19,457 nucleotides of DNA from contig DIYS01000040.1 of NCBI GenBank assembly GCA_002429115.1, positions 1 through 19,457 on the forward strand, read 5' to 3'. The position numbers were made by a program, and so were the translations under genes. The notes under the pieces were generated by a model. The model saw nothing but the letters and a program-made list of their open reading frames with translations. It was not told where the DNA came from and did not search any database. Of the stretch, positions 7,870 to 15,851 are shown piece after piece (the first letter of the stretch is position 1; each line of letters opens with the position of its first letter). Source of the stretch: Saccharicrinis sp. UBA6048 (lineage in GTDB: Bacteria > Bacteroidota > Bacteroidia > Bacteroidales > Marinilabiliaceae).

Positions 7870-8814
7870 TTAGAAGCGAATAAGCTTATAGTTCTTAAAA
7901 TTAAATATTCCGTTAGGGAAAAACAGTTTCTCTAATGAGGTCAGAAGTCTGTATTTTAGCTTTTCGTGCTTGTGCTTAGGTGCCCGATTGAGTCTTTTTG
8001 TATAGTTCAGTTCATCTTGCCAGTTAAATGAAGCAATACGGTTACCCATTACTTTTGGGTGCTGACCGGTAAACATAGGGATTAATCCCATAGCGCCAAA
8101 ATCCACTGCTGAGAGGATTTCCATCTCTTCCTCTTTGATGTTTTTATCTTCATAACAGCTCTCAAAATGAGATGTTTTTTTACCCATCAGCTTAGGAGGA
8201 CGAACCCAGCCATAGTGGTAGATATGAGCATCAACAGGTGCTACATTTAGTTTTCTGGTACCTTCTTTTTCCAGGTATTTTTCTTTTGAAAAATCAGGGA
8301 TTACCCTAAAGCTTTGAGCGTCACGCCAAGAGTGTATTTCAGGCTGATTACGGATGATGCGAATTTCATGTCTGTACCAACCGTGATTTTTAGTGAAGGC
8401 ATGATTGTAATCGCCCCAGAAATGGAGATATTTAAATAATAGCCCTTCTACTTGCTTATTGTTTAAATGTTGTTCACAGCTTTTACGAATAGCTGCATAG
8501 TTATCTTCATGAATTACCTCATCGGCCTGTATATAAAAAAGCCAGTCTCCATTACAGTGTTTTTTAGCCAAGTCAGTTTGTTGAGCTAAGATAGAACCGT
8601 GAGGATATGATTCGACATCCCAAACTGTATCGACAATTTTTATTTTGGGACTATTAAGTTCATTGATAAGTTCCAGTGTGTTATCGTCAGAATCACAATT
8701 ACCCAGTGCAACAATAAACTCATCTACTATAGGTAAGACTGATGAAATAGACTCTTGGATTGGATAATACAGTTTACCTGCATTTTTGACCATAGTAAAT
8801 CCGGAAATCTTCAT
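7870..8814 (-). CDS. GT2-like glycosyltransferase
   Basis: A 314-residue protein that starts with KISGFTMVKNAGKLYYPIQE, matching the short first strand and Asn of the WaaE-like branch of GT2. GNCDSDDNTLELI (38-50) stands in the nucleotide-binding position, and the DXD-equivalent is QADE at 96-99 in WLFYIQADEV, a known variant (xADE) in this branch. The middle has conserved-looking WYRHEIRIIRN and HIYHYGWVRPP, probably acceptor or base-stacking regions. It belongs to the same operon, with 19 bases to the upstream gene. Donor and acceptor are unknown, and the family match is weaker than for the neighbouring GT2. Confidence 0.82.
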   Translation of the reverse strand: MKISGFTMVKNAGKLYYPIQESISSVLPIVDEFIVALGNCDSDDNTLELINELNSPKIKIVDTVWDVESYPHGSILAQQTDLAKKHCNGDWLFYIQADEVIHEDNYAAIRKSCEQHLNNKQVEGLLFKYLHFWGDYNHAFTKNHGWYRHEIRIIRNQPEIHSWRDAQSFRVIPDFSKEKYLEKEGTRKLNVAPVDAHIYHYGWVRPPKLMGKKTSHFESCYEDKNIKEEEMEILSAVDFGAMGLIPMFTGQHPKVMGNRIASFNWQDELNYTKRLNRAPKHKHEKLKYRLLTSLEKLFFPNGIFNFKNYKLIRF

Positions 8815-8833
8815 TTTATTTTGGTTTTACAGA

Positions 8834-9955
8834 CTACGAAAGAATGGATTGATAATAATTGATTAGCTCACTTAATATATTTTCTTCTCTGAATTCAAGT
8901 GCTTTAATTTTGCCCTTGGCTGCCATTTCTTGCTGAAGGTCTTCCGACTCAATAACTTTTTGCATTGCGGTCGCTAACTCTTCAGTATTTCCATATTCAG
9001 CATATAATGCAGCGTCGCCACCTACTTCGGGAAAGCAACTGCCTTTTGAGGTAATAACTGGTGTACCTGAGTTAAGTGCTTCAAGTATTGGGATGCCAAA
9101 TCCCTCAAACAGGGAAGGGTAAACAAAAAGAGAAGCCATTTGATAAAATGCCGGAAGCTCAGGTGTTTCAACATTATGTAGAAAGATTGCTTGTTTTTCC
9201 AGATTGTTATCCCTGACAAACTGCTTTATTTTAGTAAGATAATTTGTTGGCCGTCCTACTGCAACAACCGGGATGTCTATATTGGCAGCAGCAAGAGCTT
9301 GGAAGACTCCAAGAAGATTTTTGCGAGGTTCAATTGTACCAACATATAAAATAAACTGCTCGGGCAAATTATACTTCACCTTCAATTGCTCCTTAATGGC
9401 AGCATCAGCATCTTGATAGTAAATAGAGTTACAGCCTTGGTAAATAACTTTAATCTTTTCCGGGGCAATATCAAAGTAGCGGGTAATGTCTTGTTTTGTT
9501 TGTTCACTGATAGCTATAACACCATCAGCAGTATTTAGTGCATGTTTATACTTTCTTTTAAAAATAGCTCGATAACCGAAATCAAATAATTCCGGGTACC
9601 TTAAGAAAATGGCATCGTGCATGGTGACCACTGATTTAGTGTTGGTGGTTTGAATGCCTTTAGGAAGTTCATGGCTTAATCCATGGTATATATCCAGGTT
9701 CTCTTTTTTAATTTGAGATACCATTGACTTATAACGCCAATAATTTTGGCCTATTCTGGTTTTTTTATTTTTTGGTGCTATTAATTGGCATTTTTGATCT
9801 CCTTCAAAGCAAATGCGATTTTCTAACCTGGGGCTGAATAGGACATAACTATTTTCAGGATATATACTTGTCAAGCCATTAATAAACCACCTGCTAAAAT
9901 TTCCCAAACCACTTCGGTTATAAAAAGCTCTCTTCGCATCAAAACCAATTTTCAT
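8834..9955 (-). CDS. Glycosyltransferase family 4, mannosyltransferase-like
   Basis: A 373-residue GT4 enzyme with the MtfB/WbaZ-like opening GFDAKRAFYNRSGLGNFSRW (4-23). HDAIFLRYPELF (113-124) and VIAISEQTKQDI are typical of the N-domain. The donor domain begins with LYVGTIEPRKNL (203-214), and the E-x7-E motif is FEGFGIPILEAL (283-294, Glu284 and Glu292), followed by PVITS and FPEVGGDAALY. Many relatives use GDP-mannose, but substrate is not proven by these motifs. It is the first gene of the minus-strand operon and sits just downstream of a good -7 promoter box at 9990-9997. Confidence 0.9.
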   Translation of the reverse strand: MKIGFDAKRAFYNRSGLGNFSRWFINGLTSIYPENSYVLFSPRLENRICFEGDQKCQLIAPKNKKTRIGQNYWRYKSMVSQIKKENLDIYHGLSHELPKGIQTTNTKSVVTMHDAIFLRYPELFDFGYRAIFKRKYKHALNTADGVIAISEQTKQDITRYFDIAPEKIKVIYQGCNSIYYQDADAAIKEQLKVKYNLPEQFILYVGTIEPRKNLLGVFQALAAANIDIPVVAVGRPTNYLTKIKQFVRDNNLEKQAIFLHNVETPELPAFYQMASLFVYPSLFEGFGIPILEALNSGTPVITSKGSCFPEVGGDAALYAEYGNTEELATAMQKVIESEDLQQEMAAKGKIKALEFREENILSELINYYQSILS

Positions 9956-9989
9956 GTCAATGATATTAAACTTTAAGTTTGAATGTGAG

Positions 9990-9997
9990 CAAAGATA
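9990..9997 (-). promoter_or_regulatory. Bacteroidota-type -7 box for the minus-strand glycan operon
   Basis: On the minus strand the sequence is TATCTTTG, an exact match to TAnnTTTG. It lies 34 bases before the ATG of the first operon gene, leaving a leader of roughly 28-30 bases. No clean TTTG element was seen about 19-20 bases upstream, so the -33 part is weak. This is the only strong promoter match found ahead of the operon. Confidence 0.5.
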
Positions 9998-10061
9998 ATA
10001 TTTTTTAGAACTGATAATTCGGAAAACGTTAGAAGTACTTTACCATTTCCGTTTAAAAGTA

Positions 10062-10069
10062 TATCTTCG
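10062..10069 (+). promoter_or_regulatory. Weak candidate -7 box for the plus-strand GT4 gene
   Basis: TATCTTCG differs from TAnnTTTG at one base, with TTTA at 10039-10042 in the place of the -33 TTTG. The resulting leader would be about 50 bases. The evidence is weak, but a plus-strand promoter must lie somewhere in this 171-base divergent spacer. Confidence 0.3.
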
Positions 10070-10106
10070 AACCCCGATTATGTAAATCATAAAAGATGGA
10101 CTAACC

Positions 10107-10118
10107 TTTAACGTTAAA
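10107..10118. repeat. 12-bp perfect palindrome TTTAACGTTAAA
   Basis: A perfect self-complementary 12-mer ending 8 bases before the ATG at 10127. It could be an operator half of a dimeric regulator or act in the leader RNA, but AT-rich palindromes of this length also arise by chance. Confidence 0.35.
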
Positions 10119-10126
10119 ACATTTAA

Positions 10127-11221
10127 ATGAAACTTTTATTTCTTAATTCAATAGGTAAGAAGAAATGGGGAGGCGGTGAGAAGTGGATGGTGCTTGCTGC
10201 AAGTAAGTTGATTAAGAAAGGTCACGTGGTGTACGTCGGATGCCGTAAAGGTTCAGTACTAGAACAAAGGGCGAAGGAAAAGAACATTCCTGTGGTTAAC
10301 ATCAGTATCTATACAGATTTTAGTTTGATAGGTCATATTGCATTAAAACATTGTATTCAATCTAAAAACATTGACCTGATTATTGGTTGTCAAAATAAAG
10401 ATGTTAGAGTAGCTGGTTTTACAAGTAAACTTTTAAAAGGGCCAACTGTTTTAAGTCGTCAGGGCGTTCAGTTACTGAATAATTCTTTAAAATATAAGTG
10501 GAGTTTTCTGCCTTTTTGCGATGGCATTATAACCAATACACAATCGATTAAGAAAGAATACGATAGTTATGGTTGGTGGGATTCAAACTTTGTGAAAGTA
10601 ATTTACAACGGGATTAATTTAGATGCCTTTTCAAAAAAGAAATTTGATTTGTCGGCTTACCTTCCAAAGTCACAGAAAAAGCCATTTATAATTGTTTCTA
10701 CCGGTCGCTTAGCCAAACAAAAAGGGTTTGAATACCTTATTTCAGCTGCCAAATGGGTTATTGATAAAAAGCCCGATACTTATTTCTTTATAGCTGGAGA
10801 GGGAAAATTGAAATCAGAACTTCAGAAGCAAATTAAAGACTTCGGTATAGAGAAGAATTTTCATTTGTTAGGGTTTCATAGCAATGTATCTGAGTTGCTT
10901 AATGCGGCTGATTTATTTGTTCTTCCATCTCTGTATGAAGGAATGCCTAATTCTTTAATGGAAGCTTTAGCTCATGGTATACCGTCTATTAGTACTCGGG
11001 TTAATGGTGTAGAGGAGTTGATGATCGATGGCGAACATGGTTATATTGTAAAATCAGGAGATGCTAATGCGTTGGAAGAAGCGATCATTAAATGTATTGA
11101 TGACTCCGATATCAAACATAAAGGTACGAAAGGCGCTCAACATGTAATTTCTACATTTTCGATTGAAAAAATGGTGCAAAAGCTGGAGAAGCATTTGCTC
11201 CAGAAAATAAAGAAGCATTAG
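10127..11221 (+). CDS. Glycosyltransferase family 4
   Basis: A 364-residue GT-B enzyme. The opening MKLLFLNSIGKKKWGGGEKW places a triple glycine at 15-17 in the acceptor loop. The donor domain starts with IVSTGRLAKQKGFEYLI (189-205), continues with FIAGEGKLKSEL, and has the E-x7-E motif YEGMPNSLMEAL (270-281), then STRVNGVEELM and DGEHGYIV. It is a retaining transferase, probably for LPS core or surface glycan. It is transcribed divergently from the minus-strand operon across a 171-base spacer, so it may belong to the same locus under separate control. The ATG follows an in-frame AT-rich leader without a clear Shine-Dalgarno sequence. Confidence 0.9.
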   Translation: MKLLFLNSIGKKKWGGGEKWMVLAASKLIKKGHVVYVGCRKGSVLEQRAKEKNIPVVNISIYTDFSLIGHIALKHCIQSKNIDLIIGCQNKDVRVAGFTSKLLKGPTVLSRQGVQLLNNSLKYKWSFLPFCDGIITNTQSIKKEYDSYGWWDSNFVKVIYNGINLDAFSKKKFDLSAYLPKSQKKPFIIVSTGRLAKQKGFEYLISAAKWVIDKKPDTYFFIAGEGKLKSELQKQIKDFGIEKNFHLLGFHSNVSELLNAADLFVLPSLYEGMPNSLMEALAHGIPSISTRVNGVEELMIDGEHGYIVKSGDANALEEAIIKCIDDSDIKHKGTKGAQHVISTFSIEKMVQKLEKHLLQKIKKH

Positions 11222-11273
11222 GCCAAACCGTAAGCTCTATTAACAACATTCTACATTTCATGCATTTATTATT

Positions 11274-11291
11274 AGATGTTATAATACATCT
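11274..11291 (+). terminator. AT-rich hairpin after the GT4 gene, possible weak terminator or operator
   Basis: AGATGT and ACATCT form a perfect 6-bp stem around a TATAAT loop, followed by GATTATTTTT. The stem is AT-rich, so termination would be weak. It abuts the -7 box at 11295-11302, so it could instead be a regulator-binding palindrome in the promoter of the next gene. Confidence 0.3.
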
Positions 11292-11294
11292 GAT

Positions 11295-11302
11295 TATTTT
11301 TG
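11295..11302 (+). promoter_or_regulatory. Bacteroidota-type -7 box for the LTA-synthase-like gene
   Basis: TATTTTTG is an exact TAnnTTTG match, 36 bases before the ATG at 11339. The -33 region reads TTAG rather than TTTG. This box contains the TTG at 11300, which argues against that codon being the translation start. Confidence 0.45.
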
Positions 11303-11338
11303 CAGCAATTTCAATTTAGCATTTTGTTAATACTTGTG

Positions 11339-13174
11339 ATGATAAAAACATTCATTAATAAATTTTGGCGCACATTCCTGTTCTGGATGTTATTTTTTGC
11401 AATACACCGTTTGATCTTCATTTTATTTAATATGAAGTTTTCCAACGGAACACCAATCGGTCAGTTAATCTGGTCATTTATCATTGGTTTACGATTAGAT
11501 AGCTCCTTCACCGGTTATATCATGTTATTAATTGGGGTGAGTTTACTACCCTTATTGCTGTTGCAAAAGAGAATAAACTTCAGGTGGTTCTCAGGTTTTA
11601 ACAAAGTACTTATTGTAATTCTTTCGAGCTTTTTACTTGGCGACACATTGTTGTATTCATTTTGGGGCAAGCACATGGATTCAGAGGCGATAGGTTTTCT
11701 GCAAACGCCGGATATCGTTATGGCCTCACTCCATTGGTATCAGCCAATAGTATTCATTGCCGCAACAGCTTTGATTTCTTATGGCTTGATTTTTATTTTT
11801 AAGCGTTTAGCAGGTAAGTTTACCTCTGAACAAAGCAACTCATGGACGAAAGTTGCTGTTCAGGCTTTGTGTGTTCTATTCATTTCAGCATTAATGATTG
11901 CACCCATTCGCGGAAGTGTGGGGGTAGCTCCTATTAATACCGGTGTAGCGTATTTTTCTACGTTTCAGTATGCCAATCATAGTGCGCTTAATCCGCTTTG
12001 GAATTTATCCTATGCCATGAAGAAATCGGATGACACGAAGGTTCGGTATCGCTTTATGGATGATTCGAAAGCCAATGAAATCTTTAATAAACTGACGAAG
12101 CACTCAGGAGAATATGAACACTTCCTTACTATGAAGCGCCCGAATGTGGTGGTCATATTATTGGAAAGTTTTGCCGCCCATGTGATCAATAATCAGGATG
12201 AGGGAGATCGTGTCACACCTAATATTGATGCCTTACTTGATGAAAGTGTTTTATTTACTGGGATAAGAGCTGCCGCCAACAGATCTGATAAAGGTTTGGT
12301 AGCATCACTTGCCGGATATCAGGTATTACCAGCCTACTCAATTATTCGTTTTCCCGATAAAACCAATAGCCTGCCTTTCCTGCCTAAAAAGATGAAAGAT
12401 AATGGTTATCAGGATCTGATGTACATGTATGGTGGCGATATTAAGTTTAAAAATATGAATTCGTTCGTTCAGCAAGCTGGGTTCGAGCAAGTGATTTCAA
12501 TTGATGATTTTCCATCGGAGTTTCAAGGAGAGAAATGGGGGGTGCATGATGAGTATACCTTTAGAAGGTTGGCAGAGGAAATGAAGACATCTCGATCGCC
12601 CTACTTTAAGTTTATGTTCACGCTAAGTAGTCATGAACCTTTTGATGTTCCAATGGAGCGTAAGTTTGAAAACAATTATCACAATTCGGTGGCGTATACC
12701 GATCAATGCATCGGGGAGTTTTTTGATACGGTGAAGAAAAATGGTCAGTGGGACGAAACACTTTTTATACTGATTGCAGATCACGCTGTTTCCGGACCAA
12801 AACATATTCCACTGGATGATGTTAATTATTCACGGATACCGATGATTTGGACAGGGGGAGCCCTGGCTGTAAAAGACACGACCATTAGCAATATAGGATC
12901 GCAGACCGATATGGCAAGAACATTGTTGAGTCAGCTCGATATTAATGCGGATGAGTTTAAGTTTAGTAAAAACATACTGGACGAAGGCGTTGCCAAGTTT
13001 GCATTCCATACGATTGCTCCGGCCAGTATATCATTCTTTGAAGAAGACAGGTATCAGAATTACAATGTAAATATCAACCGTTTTAACCATATGGATGGAG
13101 TACACGATGCCATCGATAGTTTAAAAGCAAAGGCTTACCTGCAGGTGATTAGTAACGACCATCAAAATAGATAG
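11339..13174 (+). CDS. LTA synthase / phosphoglycerol transferase-like membrane sulfatase-fold enzyme
   Basis: A 611-residue protein when started at the ATG at 11339; a TTG at 11300 would add 13 residues but lies inside the promoter box. About five membrane helices occupy residues 10-200, followed by a large extracytoplasmic alkaline-phosphatase-superfamily domain. Metal-site motifs are VVVILLESFAAH (Glu276), the nucleophile loop NRSDKGLVASLAGY and IADHAVSGPKH (Asp481, His482), with SSHEPFDVP between them. LtaS and MdoB enzymes move phosphoglycerol or a related head group from a lipid to a glycan; the Bacteroidota members usually lack a known substrate. The nucleophile position, usually Thr in RTDxGL, is Ser316 here. 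The protein may decorate a surface or periplasmic glycan made by the neighbouring transferases. The U32 gene begins one base after its stop, suggesting co-transcription. Confidence 0.85.
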   Translation: MIKTFINKFWRTFLFWMLFFAIHRLIFILFNMKFSNGTPIGQLIWSFIIGLRLDSSFTGYIMLLIGVSLLPLLLLQKRINFRWFSGFNKVLIVILSSFLLGDTLLYSFWGKHMDSEAIGFLQTPDIVMASLHWYQPIVFIAATALISYGLIFIFKRLAGKFTSEQSNSWTKVAVQALCVLFISALMIAPIRGSVGVAPINTGVAYFSTFQYANHSALNPLWNLSYAMKKSDDTKVRYRFMDDSKANEIFNKLTKHSGEYEHFLTMKRPNVVVILLESFAAHVINNQDEGDRVTPNIDALLDESVLFTGIRAAANRSDKGLVASLAGYQVLPAYSIIRFPDKTNSLPFLPKKMKDNGYQDLMYMYGGDIKFKNMNSFVQQAGFEQVISIDDFPSEFQGEKWGVHDEYTFRRLAEEMKTSRSPYFKFMFTLSSHEPFDVPMERKFENNYHNSVAYTDQCIGEFFDTVKKNGQWDETLFILIADHAVSGPKHIPLDDVNYSRIPMIWTGGALAVKDTTISNIGSQTDMARTLLSQLDINADEFKFSKNILDEGVAKFAFHTIAPASISFFEEDRYQNYNVNINRFNHMDGVHDAIDSLKAKAYLQVISNDHQNR

Positions 13175-13175
13175 T

Positions 13176-14441
13176 ATGAGTGTAGTTAATTTGAAGAGAG
13201 AGGATTTTGAAATTATGGCACCGGTGGGCTCATATGAGTCACTTCGGGCAGCTATTCAAGGAGGAGCCGATTCTGTTTATTTTGGTATTGAACAACTAAA
13301 TATGCGATCGCGCTCGTCCAATAATTTCTCGAATGATGATTTGCGGGAGATTGTTAAGATCGCCAAAGAAAACAATATCAAGACCTACCTGACGGTCAAT
13401 GTGGTAATCTTCAATGAGGAGCTGGATACCATGCGCGAAATCATTGAAGTAGCTAAAGAGGTGGGGGTAACGGCAGTGATTGCTTCTGATCAGGCGGCCA
13501 TTAATTATGCGCATCAAAGAGGGGTTGAGGTACATATCTCAACGCAGGTCAATATTTCCAATGTTGAAACACTGAAGTTCTACAGTCATTTTGCTGATGT
13601 GGTGGTGCTGGCGCGCGAATTAAATATGAATCAGGTAAAAGCCATTCATCAAACCATTGTTGAAGAAGATATACGTGGTCCGAAGGGTGAGCTGATACAG
13701 ATTGAGATGTTCGCACATGGAGCGTTATGTATGGCAACATCCGGTAAGTGCTATATTAGCCTGCATCAGTTAAATTCATCGGCCAATAGGGGCGCATGTT
13801 TACAGCCTTGCCGACGAGGATACACGGTAACAGAGAAGGAATCAGGCAATCAAATGGAACTGGAGAACGAATACATCATGTCTCCAAAAGATTTGAAAAC
13901 CATACATTTTCTAAATAAAATGATGGACGCTGGTGTTCGTGTCTTTAAGATTGAAGGACGCGCACGATCGGCTGAATATGTAAAAACGGTGTGTGAGTGT
14001 TACAATGAAGCGATAGAGGCGGTTCTAGATGGTTCTTATGGCGATGAGAAGATAAAAAACTGGGATGAACGGCTGTCGGAGGTATTTAACCGTGGTTTCT
14101 GGGATGGATACTATATGGGACAGAAGCTCGGGGAGTGGAGCCATAATTACGGATCGCGAGCGACGCGAAAGAAGATCTACATCGGCAAAGGCATGAACTA
14201 CTTTCCAAAGTTGAAAGTGGCAGAATTTCTGATGGAAACACAGTCGCTAAAAGTGGGTGATGAGATATTGATTACAGGACCAACCACAGGCGTGGTGCAA
14301 ATGATGGTTCCTGAAATAAGGGTAGATCTTCAACCTGTAGAAGAAACAGTAAAAGGCGAGCGATTCTCCATTATAGTGGATGAGAAGATACGTCGTTCGG
14401 ATAAGTTGTATAAACTGGTTGAGGTTCCTGGAGAGGAATAA
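13176..14441 (+). CDS. U32 family peptidase-like Fe-S protein (TrhP/YegQ/UbiU-type)
   Basis: A 421-residue U32 protein. It starts with FEIMAPVGSYESLRAAIQGG (10-29) and ADSVYFG, the conserved N-terminus, and contains EMFAHGALCMATSGKCY, the family signature, followed by GACLQPCRR. Four cysteines at 185, 192, 208 and 212 are arranged as in the Fe-S binding U32 proteins. IFKIEGR-like VFKIEGRARSAEYV follows near 263. Although named peptidases, characterised bacterial members (TrhP, RlhA, UbiU/UbiV) take part in O2-independent hydroxylation of tRNA, rRNA or ubiquinone. At about 420 residues with a C-terminal beta-rich extension (GDEILITGPTTG), the protein resembles YegQ/TrhP more than the short UbiU/UbiV, so tRNA uridine hydroxylation is the best guess. 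It begins one base after the membrane enzyme gene, probably for reasons of transcription only. Confidence 0.88.
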   Translation: MSVVNLKREDFEIMAPVGSYESLRAAIQGGADSVYFGIEQLNMRSRSSNNFSNDDLREIVKIAKENNIKTYLTVNVVIFNEELDTMREIIEVAKEVGVTAVIASDQAAINYAHQRGVEVHISTQVNISNVETLKFYSHFADVVVLARELNMNQVKAIHQTIVEEDIRGPKGELIQIEMFAHGALCMATSGKCYISLHQLNSSANRGACLQPCRRGYTVTEKESGNQMELENEYIMSPKDLKTIHFLNKMMDAGVRVFKIEGRARSAEYVKTVCECYNEAIEAVLDGSYGDEKIKNWDERLSEVFNRGFWDGYYMGQKLGEWSHNYGSRATRKKIYIGKGMNYFPKLKVAEFLMETQSLKVGDEILITGPTTGVVQMMVPEIRVDLQPVEETVKGERFSIIVDEKIRRSDKLYKLVEVPGEE

Positions 14442-14584
14442 TCTAAAAGGTTGATTTGTGGATTTGTTAATCTGTTTAGTTGATAAGAAGATTAATGGTA
14501 CGAATCAACAAATTACTAAATCAACACAATTACAACTTATCAAATCACCGCATCAACAAATAACCAATTAAACACCAAATAAGT
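14442..14584. repeat. Spacer with imperfect inverted repeats
   Basis: The 143-base spacer is rich in GATTTGTT and AATCAACAAAT words on opposite sides. TTGATAAG (14480-14487) is exactly complementary to CTTATCAA (14536-14543), and flanking GATTTGTTAATC can pair imperfectly with the downstream AATCAACAAATT. It may be a decayed hairpin element or a structured 5' leader for the DUF2797 gene. No TAnnTTTG box was found. Confidence 0.4.
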
Positions 14585-15388
14585 ATGGCAAAGCAAGGAA
14601 ACTTACGCAAAATGAAATCCAACATTGAGGATGGAGAGATTAGATATCAACTTGTTCTGGATGGTGAAGCTGTTTCAATGAATGATTTGATTGGTAAAAA
14701 CGTAACACTGACTTACCAGAATCAGATCAACTGTATTGCCTGCGGAAAGAAGACATCCAAATCATTTGCGCAAGGGTTCTGCTACAACTGCTTTCAAACC
14801 GCCCCTGAAGCTGAAGATTGTGTTTTGCACCCAGAGAAGTGCAGGGCACATTTAGGTGAAGCTCGTGATATCAGTTTCGCACAGGAGCATTGTCTGATTC
14901 CTCACTACGTTTATTTAGCTGTTTCATCAGGTATAAAGGTGGGCATCACCCGCAACACACAAATACCAACGCGTTGGATTGATCAGGGGGCATCAAAAGC
15001 GATCATTCTGGCAGTGGTGCCCAACAGGCATATCGCCGGTGTTATGGAGGTGTTTCTAAAGGATTACTTTAGTGATAAGACCAATTGGAGGAGTATGCTC
15101 AAAAACGAAATTGCAACTGATATTGATATCCTTGAACAGAAGCAAAAAGCAGTTAACCTGCTGCCCGGGGAACTAAGAAAATACGTTATTGAGGATGCTA
15201 AAGTATGGGAGCTTGAATATCCTGTAAACACCTTTCCGAAAAAACCTCAATCAATATCGTTTGATAAACAAACAGAGCTATCTGGCCATCTTGAAGGTAT
15301 AAAAGGTCAATACCTGCTGTTTGATCAGGATCGTGTTATTAACCTCAGAAAGCACAACGGCTACCTGGTTAGTATCACATCAGAGTAG
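14585..15388 (+). CDS. DUF2797 family zinc-finger protein
   Basis: A 267-residue protein of the DUF2797 type, function unknown. Two zinc-binding pairs are visible, C50-x2-C53 and C66-x2-C69 (NCIACGKK and GFCYNCF), then C79 and C86 in DCVLHPEKCRAHLG. A GIY-YIG-like segment follows at 108-136 (YVYLAVSSGIKVGITR, then RWIDQGA), which is why the family has been compared to GIY-YIG nucleases; the nuclease assignment is not established. The C-terminal third (LEGIKGQYLLFDQDRVINLR) is the conserved closing beta region. It is a single gene with a 143-base leader and no operon partner. Length and motifs match the family, so it appears intact. Confidence 0.82.
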   Translation: MAKQGNLRKMKSNIEDGEIRYQLVLDGEAVSMNDLIGKNVTLTYQNQINCIACGKKTSKSFAQGFCYNCFQTAPEAEDCVLHPEKCRAHLGEARDISFAQEHCLIPHYVYLAVSSGIKVGITRNTQIPTRWIDQGASKAIILAVVPNRHIAGVMEVFLKDYFSDKTNWRSMLKNEIATDIDILEQKQKAVNLLPGELRKYVIEDAKVWELEYPVNTFPKKPQSISFDKQTELSGHLEGIKGQYLLFDQDRVINLRKHNGYLVSITSE

Positions 15389-15519
15389 TCGTTTATCATT
15401 ATTAAAACCACAAAGAAAGAATAACGAATTTATCAAGTAAGCCCTCTGCTGTAAATTAATGTTATTTGAGAAAGAATAAAATCACAGAGTTGAAGCAGAA
15501 CACAGAGCGGATGTTCTCC

Positions 15520-15615
15520 ACGCCTTAATATGGCTGCTACCTTCAGCACAGGGTGGAATTGAATTAAACTCTATCACCTGAATCTCATCACAATAATAAA
15601 GAACTATTAAGGCGT
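15520..15615. repeat. 11-bp exact inverted repeat, arms 74 bases apart
   Basis: ACGCCTTAATA at 15520-15530 is the exact reverse complement of TATTAAGGCGT at 15605-15615. It could be the ends of a small remnant element or a long-range RNA stem. Confidence 0.45.
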
Positions 15616-15651
15616 AACCTTCAATAATTCATCATTGGAAGGTAATTACGC
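15612..15651 (+). other. Bulged hairpin overlapping the inverted repeat
   Basis: GCGTAA-CCTTC (15612-15622) pairs with GAAGG-(TAA)-TTACGC (15638-15651), giving 11 base pairs with a three-base bulge and a 15-base loop. The GCGT at 15612-15615 is shared with the upstream 11-bp repeat, so the two structures exclude each other. Confidence 0.4.
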
Positions 15652-15851
15652 GTATATCTATATTTTTTCATTATCCTTCAAAAAAAATATTCCTTAATGT
15701 TACTAAGGGATAGAGAAGATTCTGCTAACATAGTTTTTGACTTTCTCCAATTTATTGCTCAACTTAATGTAACAATTGATTGATTTGTTAAGTATTAGGT
15801 ATATCTGCCTTGAATTAACAAATAGTTATTTAACCTTTAACAAATAAAACT

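Larger units (their letters stand above)
15389..15851. other. 463-base gene-free spacer with several hairpins
   Basis: No credible coding frame was found. It contains an 11-bp exact inverted repeat (15520-15530 with 15605-15615), a bulged hairpin (15612-15651) whose left arm overlaps the second arm of that repeat, and an 8-bp stem with one wobble pair and a 7-base loop (ATTCCTTA 15689-15696, TAAGGGAT 15704-15711). TAGTTTTTG at about 15732 resembles a -7 box with one extra T. It probably holds the promoter and leader of the chemoreceptor gene. Confidence 0.5.
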
